Assembly: GCA_018056215.1 (NCBI GenBank) | Contig: JAGPGB010000097.1 | Span: forward strand, 1-5,173 | Reading direction: 5' to 3' | Length of the DNA: 5,173 bases | Source of the DNA: Bacteroidales bacterium | Lineage (GTDB): Bacteria > Bacteroidota > Bacteroidia > Bacteroidales > DTU049 | In this document: piece after piece, positions 1-5,173 of the stretch | Layout: every line of letters starts with the position of its first letter | Numbering within the stretch: position 1 is the first letter of the stretch | The notes under the pieces: generated by a model | Told to the model about the DNA's origin: nothing | Seen by the model: the letters and a program-made list of their open reading frames with translations, nothing else | The model's database searches: none | Program-made: the position numbers and the translations under genes

Positions 1-1
1 C

Positions 2-970
2 AATTTAGGTGATCAGATATATTCTAAAAATCCTAAAGATCCAAGGTTACAAATGATTATTAATAAAGTAGATAGTTTAAATAATGAGATTAACAATTTT
101 TCTAAAAAAATCCCTCAAGATTTATTAGCATATAAAGTAGTAAAAGCTAGCGTACCACCATCGATAGATGAATATAATAGTACACATCCTCAGTCACCTT
201 ACGGGGACATTAAAAGTTTTTATAAAAAACATTGGTTTGATAATATTGATAAGCAAGATTCTACATTAGTGAATACATCAGTAATATATGATGCTGTCAA
301 ATTTTATTTACAAAATCTTGTAGAACCGCAGGATACTAATCAATATAAGAAAGCTGTAGATTTTATTCTAAGTCAATTTTCTTGGAATGACAAACAGTAT
401 AAATATGTTCTAAATTTACTTTTAAATACTTTTTATATTCCAGAATTAGAGCCAGTTTTTTTATATATTTATTTTAATTATATGCATGATACCCAATGTA
501 ATGGAAGTGTAGCTGATGAAAATTATAGAAAAGCAATGATGATTACCAAACTACGAAAAGGTGTCGATGCTCCAGAGCTATCTGGCATTACTACTGATAA
601 TCAAACTTTCAAATTAAGCAGTTTTTTAGGTAAACCCATATTTATAATTTTTTGGGCACCAGATTGTTATCATTGTAAAACTGTGATGCCTTTTATTAAT
701 AATCTCTATGACAAGTACAATGATAGTATAGAATTTGTAGGTTTCGCCATAGACAAAGATTTGCAAGCTATAAAAGTTGCTGCTAAAGAAGAAAAAATAA
801 AATTCAAAGTTATAACAGACTTACAAGGTTATGATGGTGAAAATTGTCTTCGATGGTTCGTCTGGGGCACACCTACTTTTTTTATAATAGATAAATATGG
901 TAAAATTTTCTCCTCTCCTTATTCATACGAGGGTATAGAGCAAGATTTAGAAAATGTTTTAAAATTATAA
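2..970 (+). CDS. TlpA/AhpC-TSA-like thiol-disulfide oxidoreductase with DUF5106-like region, 5' partial
   Basis: C-terminal part of a thioredoxin-fold protein. Counting from the ATG at 53 (305 residues), residues 1-50 are helical and charged. Residues about 55-160 resemble the DUF5106 region of Bacteroidota thioredoxin-like proteins (a KHWFDNID motif, then helices). Residues about 170-305 are the TlpA/AhpC-TSA fold, with the active site WAPDCYHC (C205, C208) and the cis-proline loop WGTPTFF (P274). The CxxC pair indicates reduction or exchange of disulfides. Family members are usually exported or lipid-anchored, acting on the periplasmic side. The frame has no stop between base 2 and the ATG at 53, and those 17 extra codons continue the same hydrophilic helical character. 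The true start is therefore probably upstream, where family members carry a signal peptide and often a DUF4369 domain. ATG 53 is then an internal Met. The redox partner cannot be told from the neighbours. The fold is certain; the exact substrate is unknown. Confidence 0.92.
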   Translation, partial: NLGDQIYSKNPKDPRLQMIINKVDSLNNEINNFSKKIPQDLLAYKVVKASVPPSIDEYNSTHPQSPYGDIKSFYKKHWFDNIDKQDSTLVNTSVIYDAVKFYLQNLVEPQDTNQYKKAVDFILSQFSWNDKQYKYVLNLLLNTFYIPELEPVFLYIYFNYMHDTQCNGSVADENYRKAMMITKLRKGVDAPELSGITTDNQTFKLSSFLGKPIFIIFWAPDCYHCKTVMPFINNLYDKYNDSIEFVGFAIDKDLQAIKVAAKEEKIKFKVITDLQGYDGENCLRWFVWGTPTFFIIDKYGKIFSSPYSYEGIEQDLENVLKL

Positions 971-1001
971 GCTTTTTTTATTATTTTATCAAGCTTTTTT
1001 T
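969..1001 (+). terminator. weak terminator-like element after the thioredoxin-like gene
   Basis: The 11-base string AAGCTTTTTTT occurs at 969-979 and again at 991-1001. Because AAGCTT is self-complementary, the two copies can pair into a 6-bp stem with a 16-base loop, followed by a run of T. This is the layout of an intrinsic terminator overlapping the stop codon of the upstream gene. The stem is short and has only two G-C pairs, so in such AT-rich DNA it could be chance. Confidence 0.25.
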
Positions 1002-1025
1002 CTAAAATGTTAATAACTTAAAAAA

Positions 1026-1052
1026 TTGTAGAAAATTCAGTTATCTATTTTG
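1026..1052 (+). promoter_or_regulatory. possible nrdJ promoter (weak)
   Basis: TTG at 1026-1028 and TATTTTG at 1046-1052 are 17 bases apart and loosely resemble the Bacteroidota -33 (TTTG/TTG) and -7 (TAnnTTTG) elements. The -7 match is one base short of the consensus spacing. It would give a 5' leader of over 100 bases before the ATG at 1173. It is listed because nothing else in the spacer fits better; the support is thin. Confidence 0.15.
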
Positions 1053-1074
1053 TAAAATTTTATTGTAATTTTAC
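1052..1074. repeat. 8-bp perfect inverted repeat upstream of nrdJ
   Basis: GTAAAATT at 1052-1059 is the exact reverse complement of AATTTTAC at 1067-1074, with a 7-base loop between. It lies about 100 bases before nrdJ, directly after the weak promoter-like match. It could be an operator or an RNA hairpin. It does not look like the usual NrdR box (ACACTATATATTGT type), and no cobalamin-riboswitch motifs surround it. Confidence 0.35.
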
Positions 1075-1172
1075 GTTCCCAATTAAAATAGTATTATAAA
1101 TCAGCATTTAAAGTAGAATTTAATTAGATTTATAAACATAAAAATAAATAAAAATTAAAATATTAAGATATT

Positions 1173-3707
1173 ATGAGTAAAAATGTCAATGAGAACAAGA
1201 AAATAACATATGAAGAGGCTATAGCTCGCTCTATTGAGTATTTTCATGGTGATCAATTAGCAGCTACTGTATGGGTAAACAAATATGCTATCAAAGACAG
1301 TGAAGGGAATATTTATGAATTGACACCTGATGATATGCACTGGCGTTTAGCTAATGAATTATCTAGGATAGAAAAAAATTATCCCAATCCATTATCAGCT
1401 GATTTAATTTATTCACTTTTAAAAGACTTTAAATATATTATTCCACAGGGAGGACCTATGGCTGGCATTGGTAATAATTTTCAAATTTCTAGTTTGTCTA
1501 ATTGTTTTGTTATTGGTAATCAATGTGATTCGTATGGTGGAATAATGAAAACTGATGAAGAACAAGTACAATTGATGAAACGTCGTGGAGGAGTAGGACA
1601 TGATTTATCTCACATCAGACCTAAAGGAAGTCCTGTGAAAAATACAGCTCTTACTTCTACAGGTGTAGTTCCTTTCATGGAGAGGTATAGTAATAGTACT
1701 CGTGAGGTAGCTCAAGATGGTAGACGTGGCGCTCTCATGCTTACTATATCTATCAAACATCCTGACGCTGAAGATTTTATCAATGCTAAAACTGATCTAT
1801 CTAAAGTAACTGGTGCCAATATTTCTGTAAAAATCGACGATGAATTTATGCGTTGTGTAATAGAAGATAAACCTTATATTCAGCAGTTCCCTATCGATTC
1901 TCCTACACCTAAAGTTACTAAATCTATTGACGCGAGGAAGCTCTGGCAAAAGATCATTCACAATGCATGGAAATCTGCTGAACCAGGTGTTATATTCTGG
2001 GATACTGTTATTAGAGAGTCTGTACCGGATAGTTATGCAGACTTAGGTTTTAGAACTACCTCTACTAATCCTTGTGGAGAAATACCATTGTGCCCTTATG
2101 ACAGTTGTAGATTGCTAGCAATTAATTTGTATAGTTACGTTATAAATCCTTTTACAAAAAAAGCATATTTCGATTTTGACCTTTTCAAAGAGCATGTAGC
2201 TTATGCTCAGCGTATAATGGATGATATTTTAGATTTAGAATTAGAAAAGATAGATCAAATAATTGCTAAAATAGATGCAGATCCAGAACCATTTGATATT
2301 AAAAGAACAGAAAGAGAATTATGGGTTAAAATTAAAGATAAAGCTATCCAGGGTCGTAGAACAGGTATTGGCATAACTGGAGAAGGAGATATGTTAGCTG
2401 CTTTAGGGTTGCAATATGGTAGTGACGCAGCTATTGATTTCAGTGAAGAAGTTCATAAAACTTTAGCTATAAATGTTTATAAATCTTCTGTAAGATTAGC
2501 TATTGATAGAGGTGCATTCCCAATTTTTGATTTTGAAAAAGAGAAAAATAATCCTTTTATTAATAGATTATTTGCTATCGATCCAGCATTAGAAGATGAA
2601 ATGAAAAAACATGGTAGACGCAATATATCTATGCTCACAATAGCTCCTACTGGTAGTGTAAGTATCCTAACTCAAACAACTTCTGGTATAGAACCTGTAT
2701 TTTCTATATTTTATAAACGTCGTAGAAAAGTCAATCCCAATGATAAAACTGTAAAAATATCTTTTGTAGATGAGCTAGGTGACGCTTGGGAAGAGTATAA
2801 TGTTTTTCATCCTAAGTTTTTAACTTGGTTAGAAATTAATGGTTATTCTATTAATGATATTACTTCTAATTTTTCTGATGACAAAATAAATGAATTAATA
2901 CAGCAATCTCCATATTATCATGCTACTAGCGCAGATGTAGATTGGGTTGCCAAAGTTAGAATGCAAGGCAGAATACAAAAATATGTAGATCATAGCATAT
3001 CTGTTACTATTAATCTACCAGAAAATGTAGAAGAAAATCTGATAGATACACTATATCGTACTGCCTGGGAAAGTGGCTGCAAAGGTGTAACTGTCTATAG
3101 AGAAGGTAGTAGAAGCGGAGTTTTAGTCTCTGGAAATAATGAAAAAAATGAATTTGGTGAAACCCATGCTCCTAAACGTCCTAAAAAATTAGAAGCTGAT
3201 GTTATACGTTTTGTTAATGAAGATGAAGAGTGGATAGCTGTCGTAGGGCTTTATAATAATAGACCTTATGAGATTTTCACTGGTAAAGCCGAGCATTTGT
3301 ATATCCCTAAAGATATTACTAAAGGATTTGTGATCAAGGAAAAAGATGCTACTATGGAGCATGCCCGTTATGATTTTGTGTTTTATGATAAAGATGGCTA
3401 TGAAGTTATCATCCGTGGCTTGTCTAGAACTTTTGACCCAGAGTTTTGGAATTATGCTAAATTAATATCTGGCATTCTGCGTCATGGTATGCCACTTCTC
3501 AAAGTTATTGATTTAGTAGATAATCTGAAATTTGATAATGACAGTATTAATACATGGAAAAAAGGCGTTAATAGAGCACTGAAACGTTATGTCCCTGATG
3601 GTACTAAAGTTAGTGAGTCTTGTCCACAATGTGGAGCAGTAGATTCATTACAATATAAAGAAGGCTGTGTGGTTTGTACTAATTGTGGCTATTCTAAATG
3701 TGGTTAA
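1173..3707 (+). CDS. nrdJ: adenosylcobalamin-dependent (class II) ribonucleotide reductase
   Basis: Reduces ribonucleotides to deoxyribonucleotides for DNA synthesis in the cytoplasm, using a radical generated from adenosylcobalamin instead of a separate iron subunit. It has 844 residues, the usual length for Bacteroidota NrdJ. After an N-terminal helical part (about 1-100), which shows no recognisable ATP-cone, comes the ten-stranded barrel (about 105-640). Its key residues are C111 (SLSNCFVIG), the active-site loop NPCGE with N299, C301 and E303, and C312. By family alignment from memory, C301 carries the thiyl radical and C111/C312 form the redox pair; the 11-residue spacing between C301 and C312 fits. 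APTGS is at 491-495. Residues about 670-775 are the extra domain of long class II enzymes. The tail has CPQC (817/820), CVVC (832/835), C838 and C843, probably a zinc ribbon plus the redox-relay pair of the SKCG end. ATG 1173 lacks a Shine-Dalgarno sequence, as is normal in Bacteroidota. No radical-bearing small subunit gene is adjacent, consistent with class II. All key residues are intact. Confidence 0.97.
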   Translation: MSKNVNENKKITYEEAIARSIEYFHGDQLAATVWVNKYAIKDSEGNIYELTPDDMHWRLANELSRIEKNYPNPLSADLIYSLLKDFKYIIPQGGPMAGIGNNFQISSLSNCFVIGNQCDSYGGIMKTDEEQVQLMKRRGGVGHDLSHIRPKGSPVKNTALTSTGVVPFMERYSNSTREVAQDGRRGALMLTISIKHPDAEDFINAKTDLSKVTGANISVKIDDEFMRCVIEDKPYIQQFPIDSPTPKVTKSIDARKLWQKIIHNAWKSAEPGVIFWDTVIRESVPDSYADLGFRTTSTNPCGEIPLCPYDSCRLLAINLYSYVINPFTKKAYFDFDLFKEHVAYAQRIMDDILDLELEKIDQIIAKIDADPEPFDIKRTERELWVKIKDKAIQGRRTGIGITGEGDMLAALGLQYGSDAAIDFSEEVHKTLAINVYKSSVRLAIDRGAFPIFDFEKEKNNPFINRLFAIDPALEDEMKKHGRRNISMLTIAPTGSVSILTQTTSGIEPVFSIFYKRRRKVNPNDKTVKISFVDELGDAWEEYNVFHPKFLTWLEINGYSINDITSNFSDDKINELIQQSPYYHATSADVDWVAKVRMQGRIQKYVDHSISVTINLPENVEENLIDTLYRTAWESGCKGVTVYREGSRSGVLVSGNNEKNEFGETHAPKRPKKLEADVIRFVNEDEEWIAVVGLYNNRPYEIFTGKAEHLYIPKDITKGFVIKEKDATMEHARYDFVFYDKDGYEVIIRGLSRTFDPEFWNYAKLISGILRHGMPLLKVIDLVDNLKFDNDSINTWKKGVNRALKRYVPDGTKVSESCPQCGAVDSLQYKEGCVVCTNCGYSKCG

Positions 3708-3754
3708 TTTATCTGTATCTTAGTTATTTTTACTTTTATTTTAATATTTAAATG

Positions 3755-3762
3755 TAATTTTG
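3755..3762 (+). promoter_or_regulatory. candidate -7 element of the WbqC/NlpC-P60 transcription unit
   Basis: TAATTTTG matches the Bacteroidota -7 consensus TAnnTTTG exactly and ends 37 bases before the ATG at 3800, a sensible leader length. No convincing -33 TTTG is seen about 20 bases upstream, where the sequence is only T-rich. The spacer 3708-3799 shows no clear terminator for nrdJ, so read-through from nrdJ is also possible. Confidence 0.3.
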
Positions 3763-3799
3763 TGAGTTGGCATGTATTTATTTTTAAATAATTAAAAAA

Positions 3800-4408
3800 A
3801 TGAAACTCATTACTCCTTCATTACTTTTACCACCTATTTCTTTATTTATTGATTTATTACAAGTAGATGAATGGATATTAGAAATAAATGAAACCTACAC
3901 TAAACAGACTCTGAGAAATAGATATTACATAGCAACTAATCAAGGTATTAGAGCAATGATCATACCTATTAAAAAGGTTAATGGTAGTCATACTAAAACT
4001 AAAGATATTTTGCTAGATGACAGTGCAGCATGGTTAAAATATCATCACAAGACTTTAATAACAAATTATAGAAATAGCGCCTATTTTGATTATTATGAAG
4101 ATGATATTATTAATATTTTTTCTCATTATAAGAAATTATATGAATTAAATATTGCTTTTATTAAATGGATTTTAGAACAATTAGATATAAATATAAAAGT
4201 TTCAATAACAGAAAATTACGAAAAACAATATTATATAGATTACATAGATGATAGAGATAAATATGCTAAATATGAAAACATACAATTACCATATTATAGA
4301 CAAGTATTTATCGATAAAGTTGGCTTTATTAGTAATCTATCTATATTAGATTTATTATTTAATTTAGGAGCAGAATCTGTAATTTATTTAAAAAATATAA
4401 TCAAATGA
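3800..4408 (+). CDS. WbqC-family protein
   Basis: A 202-residue protein of the WbqC family, named after a gene in O-antigen clusters; the biochemical activity of the family is not firmly established. Visible family signatures are the N-terminal hydrophobic LLLPPISLF (8-16), the motif ExYxKQxxRNR (E31, Y33, K35, Q36, R39-R41), and the PIKK segment (56-59). Further signatures are LKYHHKT (79-85), YRNSAYFDYY (90-99), the YYRQVF motif (165-170), and the hallmark C-terminal FISNLSILDLLFNLG (176-190). There is no signal peptide or membrane segment, so it is probably cytoplasmic. The length is normal and the motifs are intact. The start is supported by the hydrophobic N-terminal motif right after the Met; the ATG is preceded by an A-run rather than a Shine-Dalgarno sequence. 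The stop TGA overlaps the start of the peptidase gene, so the two are almost certainly cotranscribed. Polysaccharide or surface-glycan biosynthesis is the likely setting, by family association only. Confidence 0.93.
   Translation: MKLITPSLLLPPISLFIDLLQVDEWILEINETYTKQTLRNRYYIATNQGIRAMIIPIKKVNGSHTKTKDILLDDSAAWLKYHHKTLITNYRNSAYFDYYEDDIINIFSHYKKLYELNIAFIKWILEQLDINIKVSITENYEKQYYIDYIDDRDKYAKYENIQLPYYRQVFIDKVGFISNLSILDLLFNLGAESVIYLKNIIK
4405..4408 (+). other. ATGA stop-start overlap (translational coupling)
   Basis: The ATG of the peptidase gene (4405-4407) overlaps the TGA of the WbqC gene (4406-4408). No Shine-Dalgarno sequence precedes it, so the second gene is probably translated by ribosomes ending on the first. 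Confidence 0.85.
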
Positions 4409-5172
4409 AAGCATACGTTACACAATCATTAATACCTATGTATAGAGATCCTGATTATCATAGTGAGTTAGTAAATGAAATATTATTTGGAGAAATTATT
4501 GAATTAAATGGTTCCTACGGAGATTGGACGAAAGTAAAATGTTTACTTTATGATTATGAAGGATGGATATGTAGCTATGCCTTTGAAATAATAAATGATG
4601 ATGAAGATATTACTAAATATAAAGTTATTACCTCTATAATGGCTCAGATAGAGTGGAAAAATCAAATGCTTTGGGTAAGCAAAGGTGCAAGAATATATAA
4701 TTTTATGGGAGTAAATATTATTAATGGTAAATTTAGAGAGAATAATACAAAATTATCTTTTGGAAATATTTTAGAAGATGCTCAGAGTCTACTATATACA
4801 CCATATAGATGGGGTGGCAAAACACCTTTAGGTATTGATTGTTCAGGATTTGTACAACTTGTTTTTTATACAAATAATATAATTTTGCCCAGAGATGCAG
4901 CAGAGCAAAGTGAATTAGGTGAAGCTCGTATATTTGCTCAGGATGCTTATCCAGGAGATTTAGCCTTTTTTGGCACTACAGAATATGATGAAGAAAATCA
5001 TAAAGATAGAATTGTAATTAATCATGTAGGGATAGTATTAAATAACTCGACAATAATTCATGCTTTTAAAAATGTACATATAGATATGTTTGATCACTAT
5101 GGTATCTATAGTGAAATTTTGAAAAAATATACTCACCAATTGATGTTTACAAAAAAAATAATTGAGTATTAA
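4405..5172 (+). CDS. NlpC/P60 (C40) cysteine peptidase with N-terminal SH3-like domain
   Basis: Probable gamma-D-glutamyl-L-diamino acid endopeptidase that cuts peptidoglycan stem peptides. It has 255 residues. A bacterial SH3-like domain spans about 5-62 (SELVNEILFGE, then DW and YEGW). A second, less clear SH3-like segment spans about 70-115. The NlpC/P60 domain covers about 120-253, with the family motif PYRWGG (133-138), the nucleophile C146 in IDCSGF, H207 in NHVGIV, and H219 in IIHAF as the likely third catalytic residue. LPRDAAEQSELG (161-172) and PGDLAFF (183-189) are further family motifs. The architecture resembles YkfC-type enzymes that degrade recycled murein peptides. The N-terminus has no signal peptide or lipobox, which fits a cytoplasmic recycling role rather than wall cleavage outside the membrane; this is inference. 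It is translationally coupled to the WbqC gene. The stop is one base from the window edge and the gene is complete. Confidence 0.93.
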   Translation: MKAYVTQSLIPMYRDPDYHSELVNEILFGEIIELNGSYGDWTKVKCLLYDYEGWICSYAFEIINDDEDITKYKVITSIMAQIEWKNQMLWVSKGARIYNFMGVNIINGKFRENNTKLSFGNILEDAQSLLYTPYRWGGKTPLGIDCSGFVQLVFYTNNIILPRDAAEQSELGEARIFAQDAYPGDLAFFGTTEYDEENHKDRIVINHVGIVLNNSTIIHAFKNVHIDMFDHYGIYSEILKKYTHQLMFTKKIIEY

Positions 5173-5173
5173 A

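Noticed and set aside
971..1172. Possible cobalamin riboswitch ahead of the B12-dependent reductase
   Set aside because: The 202-base spacer is almost entirely A/T, with no GC-rich stems and no B12-box-like sequence, so it cannot form the expected fold.
1159..1172. AATAT-TAAG-ATATT inverted repeat touching the nrdJ start codon
   Set aside because: Five A-T pairs only; it would barely be stable and is likely chance in AT-rich leader DNA.
1419..1601. 60-codon open frame on the minus strand
   Set aside because: It lies wholly inside nrdJ, opposite the conserved C111 region. Its product is low-complexity and Ser/Thr/Ile-rich with no recognisable motif. It is a shadow of the real gene.
2221..2340. 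Charged helical stretch in nrdJ (about residues 350-390) considered as an insertion or intein remnant
   Set aside because: The frame is uninterrupted, there are no intein splice motifs, and this charged segment is usual in Bacteroidota members of the family.
3775..3790. TATTTA-TTTT-TAAATA hairpin just before the WbqC start codon
   Set aside because: The stem is six A-T pairs only, too weak to be meaningful, and such matches are expected by chance in this composition.

Overview
The window is AT-rich (roughly 30% G+C by eye, not counted) and carries four genes, all on the + strand: a thioredoxin-fold protein cut by the left edge, a complete adenosylcobalamin-dependent (class II) ribonucleotide reductase, a WbqC-family protein, and an NlpC/P60 peptidase with an N-terminal SH3-like domain. 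Everything points to Bacteroidota. The TlpA-like protein has the extra N-terminal region typical of that phylum (DUF5106-like), and the reductase has the long C-terminal extension and CxxC/SKCG tail seen in Bacteroidota NrdJ. WbqC proteins are common there, and no start codon has a clear Shine-Dalgarno sequence. The strong AT bias would suit a host-associated lineage such as Amoebophilaceae, or an AT-rich free-living one; this is inference, and the sequence alone does not settle it. TGA is used as a stop (WbqC gene), so the genetic code is not one that reads TGA as Trp.

Layout: 2-970, C-terminal part of a TlpA/DUF5106-type thiol-disulfide oxidoreductase whose reading frame is open to the left edge. 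971-1172, a 202-base AT-rich spacer with a weak terminator-like element and an 8-bp inverted repeat. 1173-3707, nrdJ. 3708-3799, a short spacer with one match to the Bacteroidota -7 promoter motif. 3800-4408, WbqC-family gene. 4405-5172, NlpC/P60 gene, overlapping the previous one by ATGA. The window ends one base after its stop codon.

The genes fall into functional units rather than one pathway. The first is an envelope redox protein and the second makes deoxynucleotides and stands alone. The last two form a translationally coupled pair with surface polysaccharide and peptidoglycan associations. I see no RNA gene, mobile element, CRISPR array or tandem repeat, and no evidence of an undescribed system. 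The points worth a second look are the truncated first gene, the palindrome ahead of nrdJ, and the coupled WbqC-NlpC/P60 pair whose peptidase lacks a signal peptide.
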